A stretch of DNA of 64,000 nucleotides from Catelliglobosispora koreensis DSM 44566 (GCF_000379685.1 NZ_KB903289.1:221543-285542); one strand, 5' to 3'. Numbered from the stretch's first letter, positions 1 to 8,097 are shown. Translations and numbers: made by a program. Notes: a model not told the origin generated them from the sequence alone.

Positions 1-155
1 TCACGGGTCGCGTGCACGTCGGTCTCCACATACCGGTAGCCGGCGTCCACGGCACGCGCGAACGCCTCGACCGTATTTTCATCACCGTCAGCGGCCCCGC
101 CGCGATGGGCGAACGCCAGCGGCGGATCATCCAGAAAGTCCAAGGGGCTGGTCAC
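1..155 (-). CDS. Glycerophosphodiester phosphodiesterase, N-terminal part (cut by left edge)
   Basis: The reverse strand reads through to the left edge without a stop. The translation contains LAFAHRGG followed by [21 protein letters not shown], which is the signature start of the GDPD TIM barrel: the His-Arg pair and the Glu-Asn pair are catalytic or metal ligands in the family. The enzyme hydrolyses glycerophosphodiesters to glycerol 3-phosphate and an alcohol. Only about 51 residues are visible. The GTG at 155 gives a short leader before the barrel and fits the family; an ATG at 212 is in frame but would add 19 non-conserved residues. No signal peptide is seen, so a cytoplasmic form is likely. 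It diverges from the HTH gene at 263. Confidence 0.85.
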   Translation of the reverse strand, partial: MTSPLDFLDDPPLAFAHRGGAADGDENTVEAFARAVDAGYRYVETDVHATR

Positions 156-262
156 AGCGCGAAGGATCGCACGAATGTGTGCGATATGGTGACCGGCTCG
201 CCAACATCCCATGACATCGGTGAGAATGTCCCAACCGTATTCCGTTGAGGATAGTCGATCTA

Positions 263-493
263 ATGGGGGTCCACGTGCCCGACGATGAGCCGAGCGACTG
301 GCTGCGCCGCTTGTCCCCGGTGGAACGGGCCCTGCTTGAGCGGCTGGCTACCGGTGCCACCATCGCCACCGCGGCAGCCGCGGAGTTCCTCTCCTTACGC
401 ACCGCCAACCGGCGCATCGCCGATCTGCGCCGCAGAGCCGGCGTGCCCACAACACGTGAACTCGTCCTGATCTACCGCGCCTCACGCGGCTAA
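263..493 (+). CDS. Small LuxR-type helix-turn-helix protein
   Basis: This 76-residue protein is almost entirely one DNA-binding domain. It has a four-helix LuxR/GerE-like pattern ([15 protein letters not shown], then [22 protein letters not shown]), but no receiver, PAS or ligand domain. The ATG at 263 is preferred; an in-frame TTG at 245 would add six residues. A GATAGT element at 250-255 lies seven bases before the ATG and could be a -10 for a leaderless transcript. Its stop is 4 bp from the stop of the convergent crotonase gene. Target and signal are unknown; it could partner with another regulator. Confidence 0.7.
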   Translation: MGVHVPDDEPSDWLRRLSPVERALLERLATGATIATAAAAEFLSLRTANRRIADLRRRAGVPTTRELVLIYRASRG

Positions 494-497
494 ACCG

Positions 498-1229
498 TCA
501 CGGCCGCCACGGGAACGATGGCTTGCGGCGGGCCAGGAACGCGGCCGCGCCCTCGGCTGCCTCACCGCTATCGCGCACGAGACGCATCCAGCCCTCGGCA
601 CGCTCGTCAGACACCGGCCCGGCCAGCATCTCCTTCATCGCCACCTGGCTTAGCAGCGACCGGCTCACCAGCGTGGCCGCCAGCGACGCCACACGGGCAT
701 GCACGTCCTCAACCACCTCATGCACGAGGCCAAACGAGCGGGCCTGCGCAGCGGAAACCAGCTCGCCGGTCAGCAACAGCCACTGCGCCGGTGCCGTCCC
801 CGCGACACGGGTCAACCGCCGGATGCTCGTTTGTGGATAGATGACGCCCAGCCGCGCCGGCGTGATCCCAAACCGGGACCCGGCCGCCGCGATCCGCAGA
901 TCACACGCCAGCGCCAGCTGACAGCCGCCACCGATGCAGTCGCCCTCGATCGCTGCGATCACCGGCGCGGGAAACGCCGCCAGCGCCTCCTCCGCCGCGA
1001 CCGCCAGATTCTCACCAGCCGTCGCCGCGCCAATGTCAGCCAGCGCACCGATATCGGCCCCAGCGCAGAAAGTCGTCCCGGCACCACGCAACACCACAGC
1101 GCGTACCCCCGAAAGGCCCGAAAGAACAACGGGAACGGCCCGCCACATCTCGGCGGTCATCGCGTTGCGCTTGCCCGGATTGTCAATCCAGAGCGTCGCC
1201 ACCTCACCGGCGACCTCAACCCGGATCAC
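498..1229 (-). CDS. Enoyl-CoA hydratase/isomerase (crotonase) family protein, atypical active site
   Basis: A 243-residue crotonase-fold protein. The CoA-binding and oxyanion-hole segments are present: CAGADI at 55-60 and IGGGCQLALACD at 99-110. In canonical hydratases the residue after GGGC is a catalytic Glu; here it is Gln104. The second catalytic Glu, expected near 126, is replaced in FGITPARLG. The protein is therefore likely to be a crotonase superfamily member with a different reaction, or a weak enzyme, rather than a standard beta-oxidation hydratase. The GTG start at 1229 overlaps the stop of the upstream plsC gene (GTGA), so the two are translationally coupled. Family certain, reaction uncertain. 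Confidence 0.85.
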   Translation of the reverse strand: MIRVEVAGEVATLWIDNPGKRNAMTAEMWRAVPVVLSGLSGVRAVVLRGAGTTFCAGADIGALADIGAATAGENLAVAAEEALAAFPAPVIAAIEGDCIGGGCQLALACDLRIAAAGSRFGITPARLGVIYPQTSIRRLTRVAGTAPAQWLLLTGELVSAAQARSFGLVHEVVEDVHARVASLAATLVSRSLLSQVAMKEMLAGPVSDERAEGWMRLVRDSGEAAEGAAAFLARRKPSFPWRP

Positions 1230-1987
1230 GGCACCGCCCGCTTGTGCAACCGGCGCGTCTCAGAAACCTTCGTCGGATCCATGAACCGCGGCCACGACGG
1301 CTCCTCAGCACGCAACGGCGCCAGCTCCGCGACAATCGCGTCCAGCAAACGGTCCGTCAGCCTCTGCGCCCCTCCCGGCCGGCTCACATCGATCCCCTCC
1401 GTGGACACTGGACGGCCAAAATGGACCTTCACCACGGGGCGCCGCCGCACATTGCGCCACAGAAACGGCCACATCCCTTTAGGCGCCGTATAAGGCAGCA
1501 CCTCATGCGAACCCCAGATCGCCACCGGAATCAGCGCCGCACCCGTGGCGAACGCCAGCCGGCCTGTGCCCGTCTTACCCCGCTCCGGCCACAACTGCGG
1601 ATCACGGCCAATCCTGCCCTCCGGATAGACCACGACAGCAGCGCCGTCGCGCAGCGCCGCCTCAGCCTCGGTCAGCGAGTTCGTCACCGTCGGCTTATCC
1701 CGGTCTACCCGGATGTGCCCACACGCCCGCATGAACGCACCCACCACCGGAACCGTGAACAGCTCCTCCTGCGCCATGAAACGCGGGGCCAGCCCCCGCA
1801 GCGAACACGCCGCCGTAATCGCGATCGGGTCGAAATTGCCGATGTGATTGACCGCCAGGATCAGCCCGTGAGATGTCTCATAACGGGCGTCACCGGATAC
1901 CTCCAACTTAGACAGCAACCTGGTGATACCCCTGCCCAGCGCCATGCCAAAGCGCCAGACGAGCGGTGGCGTGGGGTGTTTCACCAT
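1226..1987 (-). CDS. 1-acyl-sn-glycerol-3-phosphate acyltransferase (PlsC family)
   Basis: This enzyme would transfer an acyl chain from acyl-CoA or acyl-ACP to lysophosphatidate in membrane lipid synthesis. The acyltransferase signature NHIGNFD (HX4D catalytic dyad) is at about 47-53 and the PEGR substrate-binding block at about 122-125. Length (253 aa) is normal. The ATG at 1987 follows a GGAAGGAT Shine-Dalgarno; a TTG one codon earlier is possible. It is the first gene of a two-gene operon with the crotonase and diverges from cydA across a 44-bp gap, so the two directions must share regulatory DNA. Confidence 0.92.
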   Translation of the reverse strand: MVKHPTPPLVWRFGMALGRGITRLLSKLEVSGDARYETSHGLILAVNHIGNFDPIAITAACSLRGLAPRFMAQEELFTVPVVGAFMRACGHIRVDRDKPTVTNSLTEAEAALRDGAAVVVYPEGRIGRDPQLWPERGKTGTGRLAFATGAALIPVAIWGSHEVLPYTAPKGMWPFLWRNVRRRPVVKVHFGRPVSTEGIDVSRPGGAQRLTDRLLDAIVAELAPLRAEEPSWPRFMDPTKVSETRRLHKRAVP

Positions 1988-1992
1988 CAAAC

Positions 1993-2009
1993 ATCCTTCC
2001 GGAAAGGAT
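1993..2009. repeat. Inverted repeat in the plsC-cydA gap
   Basis: ATCCTT (1993-1998), five-base centre, AAGGAT (2004-2009). It fills most of the 44 bp between the divergent plsC and cydA starts. One arm supplies the plsC Shine-Dalgarno, so it may be only a by-product of that. Its position also suits an operator controlling cydAB. Confidence 0.4.
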
Positions 2010-2031
2010 CACGCTGCGTAATGTTCAGCAT

Positions 2032-3453
2032 ATGGACGCGACAGAGCTGGCCAGATGGCAGTTCGGCATTACCACGGTCTATCACTTCCTCTTCGTGCCG
2101 CTGACGATCGGGCTGGCGTTCCTCGTCGCCATCCTGCAGACCGTCTATGTTCGCACCTCGCGCCAGGGGCGGCATGAAGCAGCCGAGAAGTGGCTCAAGC
2201 TAACCAAATTCTTTGGCAAGCTCTTCCTGATCAACTTTGCCATGGGTGTCGTCACCGGCATAGTCCAGGAATTCCAGTTCGGCATGAACTGGTCCACCTA
2301 CTCGCGTTTCGTGGGCGACATCTTCGGCGCCCCACTCGCGATCGAAGCCCTGCTGGCCTTCTTCCTCGAATCCACCTTCCTCGGGCTGTGGATCTTCGGC
2401 TGGGACAAGCTGTCCAAGCGCATCCACCTGGCCTGCATCTGGGCCGCCGCGATCGGGACCGCTTTATCGGCCTATTTCATCCTCGCCGCCAACTCCTGGA
2501 TGCAAAACCCCGTCGGCTTCACCTACAACGCCGAGAAAGGCCGGGCCGAACTCACCGACTTCGCCGCCGTCCTCACCAACAAAGTCGCGCTGATTACCTT
2601 CCCCCACACCATGTTCGGCGCCTTCCTCGCCGGCGGCGGACTCATGGCCGCCGTCGCCATGTGGCACCTCATCCGCCGCCCCGGCGCCGACACCGCCGCC
2701 TACCGCTCCGCCCTCAAACTCGGCGCCTGGACAACGATTCTGGCCACCGGCGGGCTCTTCGTCACCGGCGACATCCAAGGCAAGATCATGACCGAAGTCC
2801 AGCCGATGAAAATGGCCGCCGCCGAAGCCCTCTACGAAACCCAGCAGCCCGCACCCTTCTCCATCCTCACCATCGGCACCCTCGACGGCTCAAAACCCGT
2901 GTGGCAACTAGAAATCCCCGGCCTGCTGTCCTGGCTCGGCACCGGCTCCTTCGACGGCGAAGTCAAAGGCATCAACGACCTGCAAGCCGAATACGTCTCC
3001 CTTTACGGCGAAGGCGACTACAAACCCATCATCCCCGTCACCTACTGGACGTTCCGGTTCATGATCGGATTCGGGGTGCTGGCCGCCCTCCTCGCCCTCT
3101 GGGCACTGTGGTCCATCCGCAAAGGCCGCGCGCCAACCAGCAAATGGCTCAAGTGGGCCATCATCGGCCTGCCGCTACTCCCCCTGGCCGCCAACGCCAT
3201 GGGCTGGATCTTCACCGAAATGGGCCGCCAGCCCTGGATCGTGTTCAGCCAGCTCCTCACCGCCAACTCCGCCTCCCCCTCCGTCACCGCCGCCGACGTC
3301 ACCACCTCACTAACCGTCTTCACCCTCCTCTACGGCATCCTCGCCGTCGTCGAAGTCGGGCTCCTCCTGCGGTTCGCCCGGGCAGGCGTGCCCGACGTCA
3401 AGCCAGCCCAGGAAACCGACGACCCCGACCGCCCCCTAGCGTTCGCCTACTAG
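2032..3453 (+). CDS. cydA: Cytochrome bd ubiquinol oxidase subunit I
   Basis: Subunit I of the bd-type terminal oxidase (quinol + O2 to quinone + water), a membrane protein that gives high-affinity, low-oxygen respiration. The 473-residue chain has the expected haem ligands: His18 in TTVYHFLF, His192 in PHTMFGAF and Met344 in FRFMIGFG. The quinol-side GRQPW motif lies at 398-402 and the conserved FQFGMNWSTYSRFVGDIFG stretch at 81-99. The loop between the haem-b helices is short, as usual in actinobacteria. The ATG at 2032 agrees with family N-termini; the nearest purine-rich stretch (GGAAAGGA, 2001-2008) is rather far upstream. cydB follows after 9 bp. Confidence 0.97.
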   Translation: MDATELARWQFGITTVYHFLFVPLTIGLAFLVAILQTVYVRTSRQGRHEAAEKWLKLTKFFGKLFLINFAMGVVTGIVQEFQFGMNWSTYSRFVGDIFGAPLAIEALLAFFLESTFLGLWIFGWDKLSKRIHLACIWAAAIGTALSAYFILAANSWMQNPVGFTYNAEKGRAELTDFAAVLTNKVALITFPHTMFGAFLAGGGLMAAVAMWHLIRRPGADTAAYRSALKLGAWTTILATGGLFVTGDIQGKIMTEVQPMKMAAAEALYETQQPAPFSILTIGTLDGSKPVWQLEIPGLLSWLGTGSFDGEVKGINDLQAEYVSLYGEGDYKPIIPVTYWTFRFMIGFGVLAALLALWALWSIRKGRAPTSKWLKWAIIGLPLLPLAANAMGWIFTEMGRQPWIVFSQLLTANSASPSVTAADVTTSLTVFTLLYGILAVVEVGLLLRFARAGVPDVKPAQETDDPDRPLAFAY

Positions 3454-3462
3454 GAGTCCACA

Positions 3463-4458
3463 GTGGAACTTCACACCATCTGGTTCCTTCTGATCGCGGT
3501 ACTTTTCACCGGGTACTTCGTCCTAGAAGGCTTCGACTTCGGCGTCGGCGTCCTCATGCCCGTCCTCGGCCGCGACGACAAAGAAAAACGCGTCCTCATC
3601 AACACCATCGGCCCTGTCTGGGACGGCAACGAAGTCTGGGTCATCACCGCCGGCGGCGCCATGTTCGCCGCCTTCCCCGAGTGGTACGCCACCCTGTTCT
3701 CCGGGTTCTACCTACCGCTGCTGCTCATCCTCGTCGCGCTCATCATCCGCGGCGTCGCCTTCGAATACCGCGGCAAACGCCACGACGCCCACTGGAAACG
3801 CCGCTGGGACTGGTGCATCTTCATCGGCTCACTCCTGCCCGCCATCCTGTGGGGCATCGCGTTCGCCAACATCGTGCGTGGCGTGCCGCTCGACGCCAAC
3901 CACGAATACGTAGGCGGATTCTGGAACCTCCTGAACCCCTATGCGCTCCTCGGCGGCCTCACGACCCTGGCCCTGTTCGTCACCCACGGCGCGCTTTTCC
4001 TCGCCCTGAAAACCACAGGCGACATCCGGGTACGCGCCAACGCCCTCGCCCTGCGCGCAGGCATCGCCTCAGCGATCCTCGCCGTCGGCTTCCTCGCCTG
4101 GACCTTCGCCCAGCGATCGTCCACTTTGGCCATCGTCTTCGGCGTCGCCGCCGCGCTCGCCCTGCTGCTCGGCCTGTTCGCCGCGGCCCGCAAACGCGAC
4201 GGCTGGGCGTTCACCGGAACGGCGGCCGCCATCGCCTTCACCGTGGCGGCGTTGTTCGCGGCGCTTTTCCCGAACGTCCTGCCCTCCACACTGGACGCCG
4301 CCAACAGCCTGACCGTCTCCAACGCGTCCTCCACGCCGTACACGCTGAAAATCATGACGTGGGTGGCGGTCATCTTCACCCCCATCGTGCTGCTCTACCA
4401 GGGCTGGACCTACTGGGTGTTCCGCAAGCGCATCGGCGTGCAGCACATCCCCGACTGA
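3463..4458 (+). CDS. cydB: Cytochrome bd ubiquinol oxidase subunit II
   Basis: Partner of CydA in the bd oxidase. The 331-residue, multi-helix protein has the family N-terminus (VLEGFDFGVG near 20-30) and the DGNEVWVITAGGAMFAAFP segment at about 54-72. The GTG start at 3463 has an AGGAG at 3452-3456 overlapping the cydA stop, so expression is coupled. A terminator begins 21 bp after the stop. The cydDC transporter genes that often follow in actinobacteria are absent here and must lie elsewhere, be fused, or be missing. Confidence 0.97.
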   Translation: MELHTIWFLLIAVLFTGYFVLEGFDFGVGVLMPVLGRDDKEKRVLINTIGPVWDGNEVWVITAGGAMFAAFPEWYATLFSGFYLPLLLILVALIIRGVAFEYRGKRHDAHWKRRWDWCIFIGSLLPAILWGIAFANIVRGVPLDANHEYVGGFWNLLNPYALLGGLTTLALFVTHGALFLALKTTGDIRVRANALALRAGIASAILAVGFLAWTFAQRSSTLAIVFGVAAALALLLGLFAAARKRDGWAFTGTAAAIAFTVAALFAALFPNVLPSTLDAANSLTVSNASSTPYTLKIMTWVAVIFTPIVLLYQGWTYWVFRKRIGVQHIPD

Positions 4459-4478
4459 TCCGCGGTCCACATCGAGAG

Positions 4479-4506
4479 CTCCCGCCTAAGCGGGAGTTCT
4501 TTTATT
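4479..4506 (+). terminator. Intrinsic terminator after cydB
   Basis: CTCCCGC (4479-4485), loop CTAA, GCGGGAG (4490-4496), followed by a T-rich run to 4506. Stem and T tract are both good. It closes the cydAB transcript. Confidence 0.85.
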
Positions 4507-4567
4507 GGTGAGACTGCCGCGAAGCGGCAGGCATTTGAGGGTTTTAGTGATGTCACATCCCGTAAGC

Positions 4568-4583
4568 GATCCTAGGACGCTAG
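4568..4583. repeat. 16-bp repeat GATCCTAGGACGCTAG, copy 1
   Basis: The word occurs twice in the window, here and at 23895-23910, both times between the ends of convergent genes. It contains CCTAG-GACG-CTAG, an inverted repeat. Role unknown; a protein-binding site or relic is possible. The region 4507-4607 otherwise holds only a small hairpin (CTGCCGC 4514-4520 with GCGGCAG 4524-4530). Confidence 0.5.
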
Positions 4584-4596
4584 TTTGATGGCCAAA

Positions 4597-4638
4597 GGCC
4601 AAAAGAAAGTCCCCGCGACAGCACGAGTCGCGGGGACT
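4597..4638 (-). terminator. Intrinsic terminator for the secreted-protein gene
   Basis: A perfect 12-bp stem (4608-4619 with 4627-4638), seven-base loop. On the minus strand it is followed by TTTCTTTT (to about 4600). It lies 11 bp beyond the stop of the gene ending at 4650 and faces the cydB terminator. Confidence 0.85.
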
Positions 4639-4649
4639 GGCCTGGTGTC

Positions 4650-5141
4650 CTAAGCGGACAGTCGCACCGGGGCTGCGGACAGGATGGACCCGCCCATGAT
4701 GCTGACGAGCTGAACGTGCCCGATGCCCGCGTTGCCGCAGGCGGCGGTGATGTCGCTGGCGGGCAGCTCGAACGGCCCTGCCACGGCGGTGCCGTTGCCA
4801 TCGGTCTTGACCGCGTCGGCGAGTTTGCCGATCACGCCGTCGGTGCGCGCCGGGCTGGTGCCACAGAAGACTTCAAGCTGGTAGCTCAGCCCGGCGGGTG
4901 CCGACTTGATGTTGAACATGAGGCGCAGGTCGCCGTTGGCCTTATGACGGAACTTGACCACCCCGGCGAAGGTGCCGATGGCGTCAAGGGAAAGGCATTC
5001 GCCGTTGATGGAGCCGTTTCCACAGTCGTTGACCAGGGGGATCTTGACAGTGTTGCTGGGTGTGCCGGGTGCGGCCATGGCAGCGCCCGGCACTGCCAGT
5101 GCGGCCATGGCGGCCGCACTGAGGGCAATGAATGGGTTCAT
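4650..5141 (-). CDS. Small secreted protein of unknown function
   Basis: About 163 residues. A signal peptide is clear: a hydrophobic Ala-rich segment ends at AAMA-APG, near residue 24. The mature part is about 140 residues with four cysteines (in NDCGNG, NGECLS, VFCGTS and AACGNA), enough for two disulphides. No catalytic motif is recognised. The ATG at 5141 is preferred because TACTAT (5149-5154) sits seven bases upstream as a -10 of a leaderless transcript; an ATG at 5150 would add MSG. It is a single-gene unit ending in its own terminator. Function not inferred. Confidence 0.75.
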   Translation of the reverse strand: MNPFIALSAAAMAALAVPGAAMAAPGTPSNTVKIPLVNDCGNGSINGECLSLDAIGTFAGVVKFRHKANGDLRLMFNIKSAPAGLSYQLEVFCGTSPARTDGVIGKLADAVKTDGNGTAVAGPFELPASDITAACGNAGIGHVQLVSIMGGSILSAAPVRLSA

Positions 5142-5174
5142 ACCGGACATAGTAGGACTGTCCGGGCTGGACCC

Positions 5175-5888
5175 TCAGCCGCCGAGTTCGGCGAGTTTCA
5201 CCTCAAGCTCGGCGAGCTCGGCCCGGAGTTTTTCCGCGTGTGCCTGCGCACTGGCCCGCTCGGTCGACAAGATCTGCTCGACCGCCTCCTGCACGCCCGG
5301 AACATCAAGCAGCCCAACCATTTTCAGCGCCTCGGCCGGCTTGATGAGATAGGGCTTGGCGAGGGTCTTAGCACCCTGCACCGCGCCAACGGTCCACTCC
5401 CCTTCCGTGTAGGACAGAGTCACCGTGAACGACGGCAACGGCTTGACCTTGGGACCCTTTGGTGCCGCCGGCTTGCGTGGGGCTGGCGGGGCACTGTCTG
5501 GTTCGGACACGGTCTTCTCCTGCTTTGAGGCCGGCGGCTCTTGCTGAATCGGGGCTTGCTGCTTGGGAGCCTGCTGTTTGGGGGCGGGCTCACGCACGAT
5601 CTTGAACTCTGGTTGCGGCGGCGCCGGTGGCTCCGCTTTCTTCGGGGCGCCCTTGGCGGGAGCGGCCCCCTTCGGCGGGATGGCCAGATCGGCTGGCGGG
5701 AACGGCAAAATATCAGCGCCGAACTTAACCAGGATCCAGTCTTCCTGCTTGCCCGGATCATCGAGCTGCACCACGTGGCCCATCTGGCCCGCGATTTGGC
5801 CCGCCGATTCGGTGAACATCACGCGCGGCCGTTTGCCAGCGGCGAGGGTCTCCTTGATCTGCGTAAGCTCTTTGGCGGAGAGTCCCAT
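5175..5888 (-). CDS. Conserved hypothetical protein with Pro/Gln/Lys-rich linker
   Basis: 237 residues, cytoplasmic by appearance. Residues 1-75 form a compact N-terminal domain (GLSAKELTQIKETLAAGKRP onward). About 76-140 is a low-complexity linker rich in Pro, Ala, Lys and Gln with repeated PKQQAP units. The remainder is a second domain ending in a charged, heptad-like helix (LRAELAELEVKLAELGG). The ATG at 5888 follows GGAGGAGGCGAGG, a strong Shine-Dalgarno; a longer frame to 5921 lacks one. The two-domain-plus-flexible-linker layout suggests an adaptor or nucleic-acid associated protein, but I recognise no named family. Confidence 0.7.
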   Translation of the reverse strand: MGLSAKELTQIKETLAAGKRPRVMFTESAGQIAGQMGHVVQLDDPGKQEDWILVKFGADILPFPPADLAIPPKGAAPAKGAPKKAEPPAPPQPEFKIVREPAPKQQAPKQQAPIQQEPPASKQEKTVSEPDSAPPAPRKPAAPKGPKVKPLPSFTVTLSYTEGEWTVGAVQGAKTLAKPYLIKPAEALKMVGLLDVPGVQEAVEQILSTERASAQAHAEKLRAELAELEVKLAELGG

Positions 5889-5977
5889 GACCTCGCCTCC
5901 TCCTCCATTATTGATACGCATGTTCTACCAGAGCCCTCCGACAAGGCGGGCAGCGACACTCGTGATCTACTCACCTC

Positions 5978-6712
5978 ATGCGGAAAGTGACTGTAGTGAC
6001 CGGAGGGTCGCGCGGCATCGGAGCGGCCACCTGCCGCCAGCTGGCCGCGGCGGGTCATGACCTTGTCATCGGCTATCACAGCGAGAAAACAGCCGCTGAG
6101 CAAGTCGCCGCCGATGCCGTGTCGCACGGTGTGCGGGCTGTTGTAGCACAGCTGCGGCTGGAAACCACGACATCCGCCGAGGTCAGCGTGTTCTTCGACG
6201 CCGCTGCCGAACTCGGCCCCCTCACCGGGTTTGTGAACAACGCCGCAGCGATCAGCCGTCCGGGCCCGTTCACGGAACTGTCCGAAGCCGACCTGCGCCG
6301 GGTCATCGACGTGAACGTGACCGGTGCGATCCTGTGCCTGCAGGAAGCGGTCCGCCGGATGAGCGGCGGCGGAGCCATCGTGAACGTCTCCTCCGGTGCC
6401 GCCACGCTGGGCTCACCCGGCGAATACATCCACTACGCCGCTTCTAAGGCCGCGCTCGACACGGTGACGCTCGGGCTGTCCAAAGAGGCCGGCCCGGCTG
6501 GCATCCGGGTCAACACGGTGCAGCCCGGCACCATCAAGACCGAGATCCACGACCGCTCCGGCATGCCCGGCCGCCCGGAGATCACCGCCCCGGGCACGCC
6601 GCTGCGCCGGGCCGGGGAGCCGGAAGAGATCGCGTCAGCGATCGCATGGCTGCTCAGCGACGAAGCCTCCTATGTGACCGGTGCCGTGCTGCGTGTCGCC
6701 GGTGGCCGTTAA
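5978..6712 (+). CDS. Short-chain dehydrogenase/reductase
   Basis: A classical SDR of 244 residues using NAD(P)H. Motifs: TGGSRGIG (8-15) for cofactor binding, NNAA near 87-90, catalytic Ser in VNVSSG and the YxxxK pair in HYAASK. The C-terminal VTGAVLRVAGG is usual for FabG-like SDRs. Substrate cannot be told from sequence; there is no fatty-acid synthesis context. Its stop overlaps the stop of the convergent methyltransferase by four bases (TTAA). Confidence 0.9.
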   Translation: MRKVTVVTGGSRGIGAATCRQLAAAGHDLVIGYHSEKTAAEQVAADAVSHGVRAVVAQLRLETTTSAEVSVFFDAAAELGPLTGFVNNAAAISRPGPFTELSEADLRRVIDVNVTGAILCLQEAVRRMSGGGAIVNVSSGAATLGSPGEYIHYAASKAALDTVTLGLSKEAGPAGIRVNTVQPGTIKTEIHDRSGMPGRPEITAPGTPLRRAGEPEEIASAIAWLLSDEASYVTGAVLRVAGGR

Positions 6713-7431
6713 GGACGCCGCGCGAGGACCAGGGTGGTACGCAGATCCAGCGCCACCGAGCCGCCGAACCCGTCGATAGTGGACTTCAGCACGGCCAGCA
6801 CAGTCGCCTGCTCCTCGGCCGGGCGGCGCAGGAACGGCGAGAACGTGCCCGTCAGCGTGAGGAATTGCTCGGTCGTCAGTGTCAGGTCCCGGCTGAGCAC
6901 GTGACACTGCACGCCGGTGAACAGCCCGCTGCCGGTCACGTCGTCGTAGACCCAGAACTGCGGCCGCTCCCGGTGATAGTTGCCGCCCGCGGCATAAGCG
7001 GGATCGAGGGCGGCGGACTGGGCCGGGTCAGCGAAGCAATACTTGTGCCCGAACACAGCCAGCGTCCCGCCCGGAGCGAGTGCGTCAAACGCTTGGGCGC
7101 ATCGCGTTTGCGGGTCGAGCCAGTGCCACGCCATCGCGCACGCGAGCAGGTCGACACCGCCGGGCGGGGGCGTCCAGTCGGTGAAGGTTCCCGTGAACAC
7201 CGTCGCCGCTGAGGGCAGAAGAGCGCTCATGCGCGGGTCGGGCTCGATGCATGTGACGGGGGCGCCGAGCGGCAGCAGCACTGCTGTGCCCAGGCCCGTG
7301 CCGGCTCCGATTTCCGTCACCGACGTCAGCGGGCCGCTGTGATAGGCCTTGATGTAGCTGGTGAGGTTTTCAGAGTACGCGGGGCGGATGTCTTGATATG
7401 AGGAAGCGACGTCACCAAAAACCGTTGTCAC
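6709..7431 (-). CDS. Class I SAM-dependent methyltransferase
   Basis: 240 residues. The SAM-binding motif I (EIGAGTGLG) is near 40-48, the acidic end of strand 2 (CIEPDP) near 62-67, and a DLLACAMAWHW motif (with AWHWLD typical of this methyltransferase subgroup) near 96-110. The GTG at 7431 is supported by AGGAT a few bases upstream; the longer in-frame reading to 8067 is antisense to other genes. It diverges from the HAD gene at 7450 with only 18 bp between starts. Substrate unknown. Confidence 0.88.
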   Translation of the reverse strand: MTTVFGDVASSYQDIRPAYSENLTSYIKAYHSGPLTSVTEIGAGTGLGTAVLLPLGAPVTCIEPDPRMSALLPSAATVFTGTFTDWTPPPGGVDLLACAMAWHWLDPQTRCAQAFDALAPGGTLAVFGHKYCFADPAQSAALDPAYAAGGNYHRERPQFWVYDDVTGSGLFTGVQCHVLSRDLTLTTEQFLTLTGTFSPFLRRPAEEQATVLAVLKSTIDGFGGSVALDLRTTLVLARRP

Positions 7432-7449
7432 GACAGCTATCCTGGCACG

Positions 7450-8097
7450 GTGATCAGAGCTGTGGTGTTCGACGTTGGCGAGACCCTGATTGACGAGACG
7501 CGCATTTGGAGCCGGTGGGCTGACCGGCTCGGCGTGCCGCGGCTGGCGTTCCTGGGGGTTCTCGGCGGGATGGCCGCGCTCGACCGGCATCACCGCGACA
7601 CGTTCGAGATTTTGCGGCCGGGCACCGATGTCGAGGCTGAGATCGTGAAGTGGCGTGAAGAAGACCCTGACGGGCTGCGCGAGAACTTCGACGCCGGCGA
7701 CCTGTATCCCGACGTCCGCGACGCCCTGGAAAAGCTGCAGCGCAAAGTGACCGTCATCATCGCCGGAAATCAGCCCCCGCAAGCGAAAGCGGCGCTGGAA
7801 AAAATGCGGCTTCCCGCAGACGCGATCTTCACGAGCGCCGAGTGGGGCGTGGAGAAACCGGATCAGGCGTTCTATCTCAAGGTGGCCGAGGTCGCCGGGG
7901 TCAAGCCGCAGGAGATTCTCTATGTGGGCGACCGGCTCGACAACGATGTGCTCGCCGCCGGGCAGGCCGGGATGCGCACGGCGCTGATCCGCCGGGGCCC
8001 GTGGGGTTACCTGCACTCGCAGCGGCCACAGGCCACGAAAGCCGATGTGGTTATCGACAGCCTGCATGAGCTGCCCGATATCGTGGAAACCCTATGA
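7450..8097 (+). CDS. HAD-superfamily hydrolase
   Basis: 215 residues with HAD motif I VVFDVGETL (nucleophile Asp near 8), a motif III Lys in EKPDQAFY, and motif IV GDRLDNDV. Motif II reads VIIAGNQP, where the usual Ser/Thr is not obvious. Probably a small phosphatase of the phosphoglycolate phosphatase-like group. TATCCT at 7438-7443 lies six bases before the GTG start, consistent with leaderless transcription. Its stop overlaps the ATG of the next gene (ATGA at 8094-8097), so it forms an operon with the PhzF gene. Confidence 0.88.
   Translation: MIRAVVFDVGETLIDETRIWSRWADRLGVPRLAFLGVLGGMAALDRHHRDTFEILRPGTDVEAEIVKWREEDPDGLRENFDAGDLYPDVRDALEKLQRKVTVIIAGNQPPQAKAALEKMRLPADAIFTSAEWGVEKPDQAFYLKVAEVAGVKPQEILYVGDRLDNDVLAAGQAGMRTALIRRGPWGYLHSQRPQATKADVVIDSLHELPDIVETL

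Noticed and set aside
12-248. 78-codon frame on the + strand at the left edge
   Set aside because: It is antisense to the recognisable GDPD N-terminus.
2190-4511. 773-codon reading frame on the + strand over cydAB
   Set aside because: It is an out-of-frame shadow; cydA and cydB frames carry all family motifs, and its translation is Arg/Pro/His-rich.
4588-4653. 21-codon ORF (MAKGQKKVPATARVAG...) downstream of repeat copy 1
   Set aside because: Most of it is the arm of a terminator hairpin and its end overlaps the convergent gene; no ribosome-binding site.
7431-8067. N-terminal extension of the methyltransferase to 8067
   Set aside because: The extension is antisense to the HAD gene; the GTG at 7431 has a proper ribosome-binding site and the conserved start.
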